Source: a bacterium (lineage in GTDB: Bacteria; Krumholzibacteriota; Krumholzibacteriia; LZORAL124-64-63). From it: a DNA stretch of 39,824 bases. The notes beneath the pieces were generated by a model that saw only the letters and a program-made list of their open reading frames with translations, made no database searches and was not told the origin of the DNA. A program made the translations under genes and the position numbers. Positions 1 to 8,196 of this stretch are shown here, one piece after another; positions within the stretch are counted from its first letter, which is position 1; each line of letters starts with the position of its first letter. The stretch spans positions 1-39,824 of the forward strand of contig JAHIYU010000127.1 in NCBI GenBank assembly GCA_018814885.1. Direction: 5' to 3'.

Positions 1-180
1 CACCAGGGCGGCGCGTACGGCGCTCCGCTCGCCCCGGTCGAAGGCGCGGTCGCTGCCGCGGGCCTGCCCGCCGCGCCAGGCATGGTACTGGGCCAGCGCG
101 GACATGCCGCTGCCGCCCACACCCGCGAAGAAACAGCTGGGCGCAGATCCGGACGATGTCCGGTCCCTACACGACGACAA
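1..180 (-). CDS. MurC-like Mur ligase, N-terminal fragment (cut by left edge)
   Basis: Only the first ~60 codons lie in the window. They contain FFAGVGGSGMSALAQ followed by GSDR, the N-terminal nucleotide-binding motif of UDP-N-acetylmuramate:L-alanine ligase (MurC) and its relatives, cytoplasmic enzymes of peptidoglycan synthesis or recycling. I place the start at a TTG at 180-178. A GAGGAGG Shine-Dalgarno sequence lies about 9 bases upstream, and the start gives the ~20-residue lead usual before the GxGGSGMS motif. No ATG is available in this frame. The start overlaps the 3' end of the L,D-transpeptidase gene, so the two are probably co-transcribed and translationally coupled. Whether it is true MurC or an Mpl-like recycling ligase cannot be told from this fragment. 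Confidence 0.72.
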   Translation of the reverse strand, partial: MSSCRDRTSSGSAPSCFFAGVGGSGMSALAQYHAWRGGQARGSDRAFDRGERSAVRAALV

Positions 181-721
181 CGGGGTCCCCCTCCTCGACC
201 CGCTCGAACAGGCTGATCACATCCGTGTTGCTCATGCGGATGCAGCCGTGGGAGACCGGCTCGCCGATACGGTCCTCGTGGTTGGTGCCGTGGATGTAGA
301 TGAAGCGCGAAAGGGAATCGCAGCCATCGCCGCGGTTGAGGCCGTCCTCGCAGCCGTCGAGGGTGAGGATGCGCGTGAGCACCAGGTCCTCCTCCGCGGC
401 CGGATCGCCTGGCCGCCAGCGGCCCACGGGCTCGCGGCTCTTGAACCAGGTGCCCAGTTCCATGCCCTCGCCGATCTTGCGGGCGATGCGGTGCACGCCC
501 GGCGGCGTACCGAAGGACCCTTCGCTGCCGTCGAGACCGGCCACCGCTGTCGAGATGCCGTAGCTGCGCACCGGCGCGCCGTCCTCGATGCAGATCAGGC
601 GCTGTTCGGGTACGCTGATCAGCAGCCAGCGCGGCGGCAGGCCGCCCAGGATCCGGCGCAGGCGATCGCGCCCCGCGACCAGGGTTTCGGTATCATACGT
701 CGAGTCGTGGCGCCGCTCCAT
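167..721 (-). CDS. L,D-transpeptidase (YkuD family)
   Basis: This 184-residue YkuD-fold protein is related to enzymes that make 3-3 peptidoglycan cross-links or attach proteins to the wall. The catalytic motif is visible as HGTN followed by SHGCIRM, with His158 and nucleophile Cys160. The ATG at 721 is preceded by AGGAGAGG at good spacing. The frame stays open further upstream, but that would run into the neighbouring divergent gene and has no ribosome-binding site. No signal peptide is visible at this start (N-terminus MERRHDSTYDTETL), which is odd for an enzyme acting outside the membrane. Several short YkuD proteins share this, so it may act in the cytoplasm or be exported another way. Its end overlaps the start of a MurC-like ligase, supporting a cell-wall role. 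Confidence 0.88.
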   Translation of the reverse strand: MERRHDSTYDTETLVAGRDRLRRILGGLPPRWLLISVPEQRLICIEDGAPVRSYGISTAVAGLDGSEGSFGTPPGVHRIARKIGEGMELGTWFKSREPVGRWRPGDPAAEEDLVLTRILTLDGCEDGLNRGDGCDSLSRFIYIHGTNHEDRIGEPVSHGCIRMSNTDVISLFERVEEGDPVVVV

Positions 722-893
722 GGCGTTGGTCCTCTCCTGTCCAGCCCACGCACACCGTACCACCCAACCGTGCGATGGGCAACGACGGCGAGCTTGCCCG
801 ATGTCGTGCCTTCGGGGTTGCATCCTCTCATGCCGATACGGGCAAAGCTCCGTCATCCGCAGGGAGTGGACACGACTCCGAAGCCACATCCAT

Positions 894-922
894 TTGATAA
901 CGCGCCCGTCTCTGACCACTAT
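894..922 (+). promoter_or_regulatory. possible promoter of the phosphotransacylase-kinase operon
   Basis: TTGATA (894-899) and CACTAT (917-922) are separated by 17 bases. The -35 matches the sigma-70 consensus at 5 of 6 positions, the -10 at only 3 of 6. It lies about 30 bases before the start of the gene at 953. This is a weak prediction. Confidence 0.3.
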
Positions 923-952
923 TGGCGGGGATACGACCCGGAGGGACAGACC

Positions 953-3211
953 ATGCAGGACCGGACCGACACGCCAGCCACCGAACCGCCGATCTTCGAC
1001 ATCGAACGCGCCCTGGAGGACCAGATCCTGGCCGTGATGAAGAACCGGCCGACGGTAGTGCTGACCGAGCCCACCGATCCGCGCATCGTCGAGGCGGCCT
1101 GCCACCTGGCCCGCTTCGCGCGGCTGGTGTTCCTGGCGCCCGAATCAGACGTGCGCGGCGTCGTGGCGAACGACCTCGCCCATCTCGATCCCACCCGCGT
1201 GGAATTCACGATGCAGTCGTCCACCTTCGTGGATCCGGCCGCCGACGACGACCTGCTGGACGAGTTCGCCCGGGAGTGCATGTGCCTGCCCGAGGAGCTC
1301 CGGCGCGAGTCGACGCTGGAGGAAGCCCGCGAGGCCAACAAGAAGCCCTCGCGGTTCGGCATCATGGCGGTGCGGTGCGGCCACGCGGACATGGTCGCCG
1401 GCGGCATGACCCACCGGCCGCGCGACTACTTCCGCCCCATGCTGCGTCTGCTCCAGGTCAACCGGGTGATGTGCGAGGCCGGCGTCTTCGTGCTGCCGCC
1501 GGAGCACCCCACCGACATCTTTCCCCACAACATCGTGATCTTCGGCGACGTGGGCGTGAACGCGACCATGACCCCCGAGACCCTGGCGCGCATCGCCGTC
1601 GGCACCTGCGCGGTGGCGCGCGACATCATTCCCGAGGACGTGCTGCCGATCATCAACGGCGCCATCGTGTCCTATTCGCACAAGGGATCCGACGAGGGCG
1701 AGTCGCCGGAACTGGTGCGCCGGGCAGCCGCCCTGGTGCCGGATATCCTCGCCGAGCGCGTCAAGATGGGCGAGCGCTACGCATCGATCAACATCGAGGG
1801 CGAGGTGAAGATCTCGACCGCGCTGTCGCGCAGGTCGGCCATGTACTACACGGGCGGCGACGCGGAATCGCTCAGCGGCCGCACCAACGTGATCATCGCG
1901 CCGAACCTGGACCTGGGCAACCTGCTCTTCCACCTGTACTCGGCGCGCTATCCGGAGGCCAAGAAGTTCACGGCGATGTTCGGCATCCGTTTCAAGGGCG
2001 TCGATCTGCCCATGGACTGCACCGCCAAGGACGCCGAGCTGGCGATCCAGGCCAGCATCCTGCGCCTGCAGAAGTTCGGACACTGGGACCGCACGCCCAG
2101 GGACACCTTCTTCCCGCGCCGGCGCATCCTGGCCGTCAATCCCGGCTCGACAAGCACCAGGATCAGCGTCTACGAAGGCGACCTGGAGAGCTTCACCACC
2201 GAGCTGCAGCATTCCGCCGCCGAGATGGAGCCCTACGAGAGCCTGCCGATCACCGCCCAGCACATGTTCCGCAAGGACGTCATCCTGAAAGAACTAGAGG
2301 CCCACGGCCTGACGCTGGACGACCTGGACGCCGTGGCCGCGCGCGGCGGGCTGGTGAGGCCCATCCCCCACGGCACCTACCACGTGAACGAGCTCATGCT
2401 GAGCGACCTGCGCGACGCCATCGGCGGCGAGCACGCCTCCAACCTGGGCGCCCTGATCGCCGACGAGCTCGCGCGCGGGCGCGAGCTGCCGGCCTACATC
2501 GTCGACCCGGTGGTGGTGGACGAGGTGTGGGAGCGGGCCAAGATCACCGGCCTGAAGGAGATCAGGCGGCTGGTGATAAGCCACGCGCTGAACCAGATCG
2601 CCACGGCCCAGCGCTACGCCCAGGAGCACGAGACATTCTACGAGAGCATCAACGTGATCGTCTGCCACATGGGCGGGGGCATCACCGCCGGCGCGCACCG
2701 CCGGGGCCGCTACCTCGACGTCAACAACGGCCTGAACGGCGAGGGGCCCTTCACGCCACAGCGTTCCGGCTCCCTCCCCACGGGGCAGCTCATCGACCTC
2801 TGCTACTCGGGCAAGTACACCCACGGGGATCTCAAGCAACTCAACAAGGGGCGCGGGGGCCTGATCGATCTGCTCGGCACCGCCGACCTGCGCGAGGTGC
2901 AGCGGCGCATCGACGGGGGCGACGGCTGGGCCCGGGAGGTCTTCGAGGCCATGGCCTACCAGATCGCCAAGGAGATCGCCGGCCTGCTGCCCGCCTTCCA
3001 GGGAGAGCCGCTGGACCGGGTCCTGCTCACCGGCGGGATGGCCCGCAGCGAGCCCCTGGTCGCGGCCATCGAGTCCTACCTGCCGCCATCCTGCTGCGGC
3101 GTCTCGGTCTACCCGGGCGAGAACGAGATGTACGCCCTGGTGATGGGCGTGCTGCGGGTTCTGAACGGCAAGGAAGGCGCGCGCACCTACGCGCCGGAGA
3201 TCAAGGGATGA
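953..3211 (+). CDS. bifunctional phosphotransacylase-butyrate kinase fusion
   Basis: A 752-residue fusion. Residues ~10-385 resemble the phosphate acetyl/butyryltransferase family in the form found at the C-terminus of MaeB-type malic enzymes (MVAGG, then TNVIIAPNLDLGNL). Residues ~388-745 form a complete butyrate kinase of the ASKHA fold: NPGSTSTR phosphate loop, HMGGGITAGAHRRGR, FTPQRSGSLP and LLTGGMARS. Together they would convert acyl-CoA to acyl phosphate and then to the free acid plus ATP, a substrate-level phosphorylation step in the cytoplasm. The ATG at 953 has GGAGGGA upstream; the longer open frame to its left is antisense to the transpeptidase. Its TGA overlaps the ATG of the next gene, a second phosphotransacylase. 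Substrate (butyryl, branched-chain acyl or acetyl) is not readable. Confidence 0.85.
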   Translation: MQDRTDTPATEPPIFDIERALEDQILAVMKNRPTVVLTEPTDPRIVEAACHLARFARLVFLAPESDVRGVVANDLAHLDPTRVEFTMQSSTFVDPAADDDLLDEFARECMCLPEELRRESTLEEAREANKKPSRFGIMAVRCGHADMVAGGMTHRPRDYFRPMLRLLQVNRVMCEAGVFVLPPEHPTDIFPHNIVIFGDVGVNATMTPETLARIAVGTCAVARDIIPEDVLPIINGAIVSYSHKGSDEGESPELVRRAAALVPDILAERVKMGERYASINIEGEVKISTALSRRSAMYYTGGDAESLSGRTNVIIAPNLDLGNLLFHLYSARYPEAKKFTAMFGIRFKGVDLPMDCTAKDAELAIQASILRLQKFGHWDRTPRDTFFPRRRILAVNPGSTSTRISVYEGDLESFTTELQHSAAEMEPYESLPITAQHMFRKDVILKELEAHGLTLDDLDAVAARGGLVRPIPHGTYHVNELMLSDLRDAIGGEHASNLGALIADELARGRELPAYIVDPVVVDEVWERAKITGLKEIRRLVISHALNQIATAQRYAQEHETFYESINVIVCHMGGGITAGAHRRGRYLDVNNGLNGEGPFTPQRSGSLPTGQLIDLCYSGKYTHGDLKQLNKGRGGLIDLLGTADLREVQRRIDGGDGWAREVFEAMAYQIAKEIAGLLPAFQGEPLDRVLLTGGMARSEPLVAAIESYLPPSCCGVSVYPGENEMYALVMGVLRVLNGKEGARTYAPEIKG

Positions 3212-4125
3212 ACACCATCAGGTCGCTCGACGAGTTGATCGTCTCCCTGCGCGACGAGCCCGGCCGGCGCGTGGTCGTGGCCGCGGGCCACGATCCCAAC
3301 ACCATCCGGGCGGCGGCGCGGGCCGCCGGCGAGCACATCGCCGAGATCACGCTCGTGGGCAACGGCGCGCGCATCGACGAGCTCTGCGGCGAGCTGGACC
3401 TCGACCGTTCCGTTTTCGAGGTGATCGACGAGCCGGAGATCGGCGCCGCCGGCGCGCGCGCCCGCGACATGGTCCGCGATGGCCGGGCCGACGTCCTGAT
3501 GAAGGGCCTGATCGGCACAGGCGACTACATGCGCTTGATCCTGGACAAGGAGCGCGGGCTGCTGCCCGGGGGCGCCGTGCTGACCCACCTGACGGTGATG
3601 GAACTGCCGGCCCACGTGGCGCGCCACGGCAAGCTGCTCTTCGTCAGCGACGTGGCCATCATCCCGCTGCCCGACAAACAGACCAAGAAGAAGATCCTGC
3701 GCTACTGCGTGGACGCCGCCCACAGCTTCGGCATCGAGCGGCCGCGTGCGGCCCTGCTCGCCGCGAGCGAGAAGGTCAGCCTCAAGATGCCCGCCACGGG
3801 CGAGGCCGCCGAGATCACCGCGGAAGCCGCGGAGGAGTTCCCCGACGCCATCGTGCACGGCCCCCTCGCCCTGGACGTGGCCATCTCCCCGGAGGCCTGC
3901 ACGATCAAGGGACTCGACTCCCCCGTCGGCGGCGCCGCCGACATCCTGGTCTTCCCGAACATCGAGAGCGGCAACGTCTTCTACAAGGCGGGCACCCTGC
4001 TCGCGGGCGGGCGGCTGGCCGCCGTCGTGGTCGGTACGACCGCACCCTGCGTCCTGACGTCCCGGGCCGACAGCGAGGAGTCCAAGTTCCTCTCGATCGC
4101 CTTCGGCTGCCGGCTGGCGGGCTGA
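3208..4125 (+). CDS. ptb: phosphate butyryltransferase
   Basis: This 305-residue protein has the length and layout of phosphate butyryltransferase, exchanging CoA and phosphate on short or branched acyl groups. Recognisable stretches are ADVLMKGLIGTGDYMR near residue 95, LTHLTVMELP, SEKVSLKMPAT, VHGPLALDVAIS and the C-terminal DILVFPNIESGNVFYK. It starts at ATG 3208, overlapping the preceding stop codon (ATGA), so it is translationally coupled to the fusion protein. Having a stand-alone Ptb next to a fusion that already has a transacylase domain suggests either two acyl specificities or a structural role for the fused domain. The operon ends at a hairpin at 4153-4180. Confidence 0.9.
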   Translation: MNTIRSLDELIVSLRDEPGRRVVVAAGHDPNTIRAAARAAGEHIAEITLVGNGARIDELCGELDLDRSVFEVIDEPEIGAAGARARDMVRDGRADVLMKGLIGTGDYMRLILDKERGLLPGGAVLTHLTVMELPAHVARHGKLLFVSDVAIIPLPDKQTKKKILRYCVDAAHSFGIERPRAALLAASEKVSLKMPATGEAAEITAEAAEEFPDAIVHGPLALDVAISPEACTIKGLDSPVGGAADILVFPNIESGNVFYKAGTLLAGGRLAAVVVGTTAPCVLTSRADSEESKFLSIAFGCRLAG

Positions 4126-4152
4126 ACGCCCCGGTTCGGCCCTTCCGCGGGA

Positions 4153-4180
4153 CCGCGGACATGATCCGCGGCCTTGTTTT
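4153..4180 (+). terminator. possible rho-independent terminator after ptb
   Basis: CCGCGGA (4153-4159) and TCCGCGG (4165-4171) form a perfect 7-bp stem with a 5-base loop, followed by CCTTGTTTT. It lies 27 bases after the ptb stop codon. The U-tract is short and interrupted. Confidence 0.5.
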
Positions 4181-4272
4181 CGTCCTCTGCGGACGCTAAA
4201 CCCCCTCCCCTGCCTGCCGATAACTACACCGAGCGCGCGAAAATCCGCACCCCCCCGCCCAGGATGACGACC

Positions 4273-5208
4273 ATGGTCGACAGGACGGCGCAGGCGGAGT
4301 CCGAATCCGTCAGACAGACCTTCGAAAAGGAATTCGGCAAGATCGAGATACCGGTGCTGCCGGCCGCCGTCTCGCGCCTACTGGCCGAGATCAACAGCGA
4401 CGAGCCCGACACCGGCCGCCTGGAGAAGATCATCTCCTCGGAGCCCCAGATCTGCGCCAAGATCCTGCGCACGGTCAATTCGTCCCACTTCGCGCTGCGC
4501 TCGCAGGTCAAGACCATCCGTCACGCCATCGCCATGCTGGGCCTGAACCGCGTCCGTTCGATCGGGCTGTCCTACGCCATGTTCGATGCGGTGAAGCCGC
4601 CGAAGAACAAGCTCTTCAACCACGAGGCCTTCTGGACGGACACGCTCCTGCGCGCCCTGATGGCCCGCTGCATCACCCGCCGCACGCGACCCGGCGCCGA
4701 GGAGGAGGCCTTCACGGCCATGATGCTCGCGGACATCTCCATACCGGTGCTGCTGACGGCCTGGGAGGAGAAGTACCTGCCCGTGTTCGCCAAGTGGCAG
4801 GGCAACATCATGGAGCTGGCCCAGCTCGAAAGGCACGATGTGGGCTGGGACCACGCCCAGGCCAGCGCCTGGATCCTGCACAAGTGGGAATTCCCCGAGG
4901 CCCTGGTCTGCGCGGCCGGCGCCCACAACATGGACGCCGGGCAGCTCCGCGCGTCGGGCTTCGGCGAGACGCTGGCCGTCCAGGTGATGTGCGCCTCCCA
5001 CCTGCCCAGCTCGTTGCGTCCGAGCCGGGGCCGCATGCGCAACATGATCCGGGTCATGCGCAAGGAACTGGGCCTGACCACTAAGGAATGGCCGGATATC
5101 CACCGGGAGATCCGCGACAGCTTCGACGCCATCTGCAAGGAATTCGAGCTCAACGGCCAATTGGCCGCGAAAGTGCTCGAAGTCCTGGAAGAACTCGTCG
5201 GCGAATGA
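4273..5208 (+). CDS. HDOD domain protein 1
   Basis: This protein of about 311 residues is built around an HDOD domain, a catalytically degenerate relative of HD phosphohydrolases used in bacterial signalling. Typical features are IPVLPAAVSRLLAEIN, ISSEPQICAKILRTVNSS and the helix IRHAIAMLGLNRVRSIGLSY. There is no output domain such as a receiver, GGDEF or kinase, so it probably acts through protein contacts. I chose the ATG at 4273 because AGGA lies 8 bases upstream; the ATG at 4264 overlaps that same AGGA. It is followed 42 bases later by a close paralog with the same domain layout, including the shared GWDHAQASAWIL segment. Target is unknown. Confidence 0.82.
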   Translation: MVDRTAQAESESVRQTFEKEFGKIEIPVLPAAVSRLLAEINSDEPDTGRLEKIISSEPQICAKILRTVNSSHFALRSQVKTIRHAIAMLGLNRVRSIGLSYAMFDAVKPPKNKLFNHEAFWTDTLLRALMARCITRRTRPGAEEEAFTAMMLADISIPVLLTAWEEKYLPVFAKWQGNIMELAQLERHDVGWDHAQASAWILHKWEFPEALVCAAGAHNMDAGQLRASGFGETLAVQVMCASHLPSSLRPSRGRMRNMIRVMRKELGLTTKEWPDIHREIRDSFDAICKEFELNGQLAAKVLEVLEELVGE

Positions 5209-5250
5209 GCCAGTGAAACCGCCGCGGCGGGGAAGGATCGTCCACCACTC

Positions 5251-6210
5251 ATGGGACTGATCAACACCATCAAGATGCATGCGGCCATTTCCAGCGGGAA
5301 CTTCGGCAAGATGTTCAAGGATGCCAAACTGCCTGTGCTGCCCCAGGCGGTGTCGCGCGTCCTGGACGAGGTGAACAGGGAAGAGCCGGACGTGACGGTC
5401 CTCGAGAACATCATCGCAGCCGAACCGGAGTTCAGCGTCAAGGTGGTCAGCACCGTCAATTCATCCCTCTTCGCCCTGCGCGCCAAGGTCACGGGCGTGA
5501 GGCACGCCATCACCCTGCTGGGTTTCGACCGCATCCGTTCGGTGATCCTGTCCTACTCCATGCTGGAAGCCCTGCCCAAACCCGGGGGCGACCTCTTCGT
5601 CCACGAGGCCTACTGGACCGACACGCTGCTGCGATCGCTGCTGGCCCAGTCCATCGCCAGGCGCGTGCGCCCGGGCGAGGAGGAAGAGGCCTTCACCTCC
5701 ATGCTGGTGGCCGACGTGGCCGTGCCGGTGCTGCTGACGACCTGGCGCGACTACTACGAACCCATCCTGAAGAACTGGCGCAGCGGGCAGCACAACCTGG
5801 CCCGCCTCGAGCGCGACGCCTACGGCTGGGACCATGCCCAGGCCAGCGCCTGGATCCTGCAGAAGTGGGACTTCCCGGAGAAGCTGGTCTGCCTGGTCGG
5901 CGCCCACACGCTGACCCGCGACGAGATCAAGGAATACGGCATGGACGATTCGGTGGCCGACTGCCTCGCCGTCGCCTCTCAGCTGCCGAGCAGCCTGGCG
6001 CGCGACCATTCCCGCTGCGACAGGATGATCGAACTCGCCGGGCACGCCCTCGCCTTGCCGCAAGACGCCTGGCCCGGCATCTACGACGAGGTCCGGCAGA
6101 ACTTCGAGGCCGTATACGCCCAGTTCAGCCTGACCAGCAGCCACGCCCTCGGGACACTGGACGGCCTCGCGTACGCGATCCGCAAACTGGGGCAGGAGAT
6201 ATGCGTGTGA
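5251..6210 (+). CDS. HDOD domain protein 2
   Basis: A 319-residue tandem paralog of the preceding gene. The same blocks recur: LPVLPQAVSRVLDEVN, EPEFSVKVVSTVNSS, VRHAITLLGFDRIRSV, then YGWDHAQASAWILQKWDFPEK near residue 200. Both copies have an N-terminal HDOD domain and a divergent helical C-terminal half. The start at 5251 is the first ATG before conserved sequence; its GGAAGGA is a little far (13 bases). The last codons overlap the start of the HPP-family gene, so signalling and membrane genes are probably transcribed together. Tandem duplication followed by specialisation, or heterodimer formation, would both explain the pair. Confidence 0.82.
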   Translation: MGLINTIKMHAAISSGNFGKMFKDAKLPVLPQAVSRVLDEVNREEPDVTVLENIIAAEPEFSVKVVSTVNSSLFALRAKVTGVRHAITLLGFDRIRSVILSYSMLEALPKPGGDLFVHEAYWTDTLLRSLLAQSIARRVRPGEEEEAFTSMLVADVAVPVLLTTWRDYYEPILKNWRSGQHNLARLERDAYGWDHAQASAWILQKWDFPEKLVCLVGAHTLTRDEIKEYGMDDSVADCLAVASQLPSSLARDHSRCDRMIELAGHALALPQDAWPGIYDEVRQNFEAVYAQFSLTSSHALGTLDGLAYAIRKLGQEICV

Positions 6211-6917
6211 ACGGCACCGGCGGATCTCCCCTCGAGCACCCGCTCTATCGCGCGGTGAGGTGGATCTCCCGGCTTCAGTTGCGCTCGGCGCTGCGTCGCG
6301 TCGACGACGTCAGGCCCCTGATCATGCTCTACGCCATGATCAGCGGCGCGCTGGCGCTGGGCATCATCACGGCCGCCTCGATCTGGACGCGCGTGCCCCT
6401 GCTCTTCCCGCCGCTGGCCCCCTCGGCCTTCATCCTGTTCACCATGCCGCTGGCGCCGGCGGCAAGCCCGCGCAACCTGGTCATGGGCCACAGCGTCGCC
6501 GTGGCCGTCGGGCTGCTCGTGCTGCACGCCTTCGACAACCTCTGGCCCGGCGCCGGTCTGATGAACCCGGGCACGCTCGGCGCCGCCCGCGTGTGGGCCA
6601 TCATCGTCACCATGGGCCTGATCACGGCCCTGATGATCATGCTGCGCTGCCAGCATCCCCCCGCCGCCGCGAGCGCCATGATCGCGACCATGGGCTTCCT
6701 CGATCCGCTCCAGGCCCTGGGACTGGTGGCCGCGGCCCTGCTGCTCGCCCTCGAGGCGGTGGCGCTGGTGCGCTGGCTGGCCGGACTGCCCTATCCGATC
6801 TGGCGGGCTGACGCGACGGCCGTCCGCTGCTACGGTGAACTGGCCGGACTGACCACCGACCACGAGGACCGATGGCAACGATTGCGGGACATAACCTTCA
6901 AGACCCGACAGGCGTGA
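6201..6917 (+). CDS. HPP family integral membrane protein
   Basis: This 238-residue inner-membrane protein has about four or five hydrophobic helices between residues ~35 and ~200. It shows hallmarks of the HPP family: [25 protein letters not shown] and, in a later helix region, [14 protein letters not shown], which holds the name-giving His-Pro-Pro. Some HPP proteins have been linked to nitrite transport; most are uncharacterised. It overlaps the preceding HDOD gene by 10 bases. ATG 6201 has AGGAG only 2 bases away, so the GTG at 6207 (8 bases from AGGAG) is a realistic alternative start. The C-terminal ~30 residues are soluble. Confidence 0.8.
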   Translation: MRVNGTGGSPLEHPLYRAVRWISRLQLRSALRRVDDVRPLIMLYAMISGALALGIITAASIWTRVPLLFPPLAPSAFILFTMPLAPAASPRNLVMGHSVAVAVGLLVLHAFDNLWPGAGLMNPGTLGAARVWAIIVTMGLITALMIMLRCQHPPAAASAMIATMGFLDPLQALGLVAAALLLALEAVALVRWLAGLPYPIWRADATAVRCYGELAGLTTDHEDRWQRLRDITFKTRQA

Positions 6918-7603
6918 CGCGCCGGCCGCTGCTGGTCGCCCACCGCGGCGCCTCCGCCCGTGCGCCCGAGAACACCCTCGAGGCCTTCCACCTGGCCCTG
7001 GACCTGTGCGCCGACGGCGTGGAGCTGGACGTGCACGAGACCGCCGACGGCCGTTTCGCCGTGCATCACGATCCCGACCTGCCCGCCGGCCCGCTCCGCG
7101 AGCTGCCTCTCGCGCGGGTGCGCGGTCGTCCGGCCAAGTACGGCGGCGAGGTGCCGTCGCTGGCCGACGCGCTGGGGATGATGGCCCGTCGCCGGCCCGG
7201 CTACGTGGTCTGCGTGGAGGTCAAGGGCCTGCGGTCCTGGGCGAACCTGCGGCGCGAGCTGTCGCCGTGGCGGGACGCGCTGCACCTGGAGATCCAGTCC
7301 TTCGATATCGGCTACCTGCGGGAGATGGCCGCCGCGCCCGACGGGCACCGGCTGGGCGTGATCACCCAGTCCCCCGGTCCCGACCCGGTGGCGCTGCTGG
7401 ACGAGCTGGGGGCGGTGGGCCTGTCCGTGCGGCACGACGCGATCACGGCGGAGCTGGCCGGCGTCCTGCACGCGGCGGGCAAGCGTCTCTACGCCTGGAC
7501 GGTCAACGACGCGGGGCGGGCGCGGGAGCTGGCGGCGGCGGGGGTGGATGCGGTGATCTCGGACGCGCCGGACGTGATCGGGGCGGGCTTGCGCCCACGC
7601 TGA
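6872..7603 (+). CDS. glycerophosphodiester phosphodiesterase
   Basis: A 243-residue GDPD-family TIM barrel that hydrolyses glycerophosphodiesters to glycerol-3-phosphate and an alcohol. The catalytic pattern is clear: [13 protein letters not shown] near the N-terminus, [12 protein letters not shown] carrying the metal-binding Glu and Asp, VHHDP with the second catalytic His, and AWTVND near the C-terminus. There is no signal peptide, so it is probably cytoplasmic. The ATG at 6872 has GAGGA 4-5 bases upstream and overlaps the HPP gene by 46 bases; a GTG at 6914 is a less supported alternative. Its stop codon directly abuts the stop codon of the opposite-strand acetyltransferase gene (TGATCA), leaving no room for a terminator. 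Confidence 0.9.
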   Translation: MATIAGHNLQDPTGVTRRPLLVAHRGASARAPENTLEAFHLALDLCADGVELDVHETADGRFAVHHDPDLPAGPLRELPLARVRGRPAKYGGEVPSLADALGMMARRRPGYVVCVEVKGLRSWANLRRELSPWRDALHLEIQSFDIGYLREMAAAPDGHRLGVITQSPGPDPVALLDELGAVGLSVRHDAITAELAGVLHAAGKRLYAWTVNDAGRARELAAAGVDAVISDAPDVIGAGLRPR

Positions 7604-8077
7604 TCAGTCCGCCGGCCCGTACCCCTCCCGGTACCGCAGCACCCGCGCGGGATTGCCCGCCACCACGGCGCCCGGCGGCACGTCCTTGGTGACCACCGCG
7701 CCGGCGCCGACCACGGCGTCCTTGCCGATCACCACGGGCAGCAGCGTCGCGTTGGAGCCGATCGACGCCCCGTCCTCGATGGTGGTGCTGCGCCACTTGT
7801 CGCGGTCGACCTGGGGCGGCATGGTGTCGTTGATGAACATGACGCCGTGGCCCACGAAGACGTCGTCGCCGATCGTGACCATCTCGCAGATGAAGGTGTG
7901 GCTCTGGACGCGGGTCCTGTCGCCGATCTTCACGCCGGCCTGCACCTCGACGAAGGTGCCGATCATGCTGTCGCGGCCCACCTCGCATTCGTACATGTTG
8001 ACGAAGTTCCAGATCCTGGTCCCCTCGCCGATCCGGCAATCGCGGATCACCTGCTTGTCGTTGACCGGGTAGTCCAT
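7604..8077 (-). CDS. hexapeptide-repeat acyltransferase (WbpD/WlbB-like)
   Basis: A 157-residue left-handed beta-helix protein of the LbetaH superfamily. Hexapeptide repeats run from residue ~10 to ~140 (for example IGEGTRIWNFVNM, IGTFVEVQAGVKIGDRTRV, IGSNATLLPVVIGKDAVVGAGAVV), ending in the usual DVPPGAVVAGNPARVLR. The IWNF...EVQAGVKIGDR and SHTFICEMVTIGDDVFVGHGVMF segments resemble N-acetyltransferases acting on UDP-3-amino-glucuronic-acid-type sugars in surface polysaccharide pathways (WbpD, WlbB). It is transcribed divergently from hldD, an LPS-core gene, which fits an envelope-sugar role. GGGAGA lies 6 bases before the ATG. The exact acceptor sugar is inferred, not seen. Confidence 0.82.
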   Translation of the reverse strand: MDYPVNDKQVIRDCRIGEGTRIWNFVNMYECEVGRDSMIGTFVEVQAGVKIGDRTRVQSHTFICEMVTIGDDVFVGHGVMFINDTMPPQVDRDKWRSTTIEDGASIGSNATLLPVVIGKDAVVGAGAVVTKDVPPGAVVAGNPARVLRYREGYGPAD

Positions 8078-8126
8078 CGCGTCTCCCGTGGTTCGTGCCT
8101 GTTCGACCGTCCGGGAAATCTAGCCC

Positions 8127-8155
8127 ATGACAGCCGTCGCGTCAGCCTGTAGATT
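8127..8155 (+). promoter_or_regulatory. predicted sigma-70 promoter of hldD
   Basis: ATGACA (8127-8132, 5 of 6 to consensus) and TAGATT (8150-8155, 4 of 6) are spaced by exactly 17 bases. They lie in the short divergent region, about 40 bases before the hldD start. Confidence 0.5.
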
Positions 8156-8196
8156 CGACACCTGGAACCGTAACTTGACCCCGGCAGGGAGCGGCC

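Noticed and set aside
722..1105. N-terminal extension of the L,D-transpeptidase to 1105
   Set aside because: It would overlap the start of the divergent fusion gene, adds Arg-rich sequence without homology, and ignores the good ribosome-binding site before 721.
922..3207. Plus-strand frame reading through the phosphotransacylase-kinase gene in another phase and joining ptb
   Set aside because: Only the ptb part (from 3208) is real; the upstream part is a Arg/Pro-rich out-of-frame reading of the fusion gene.
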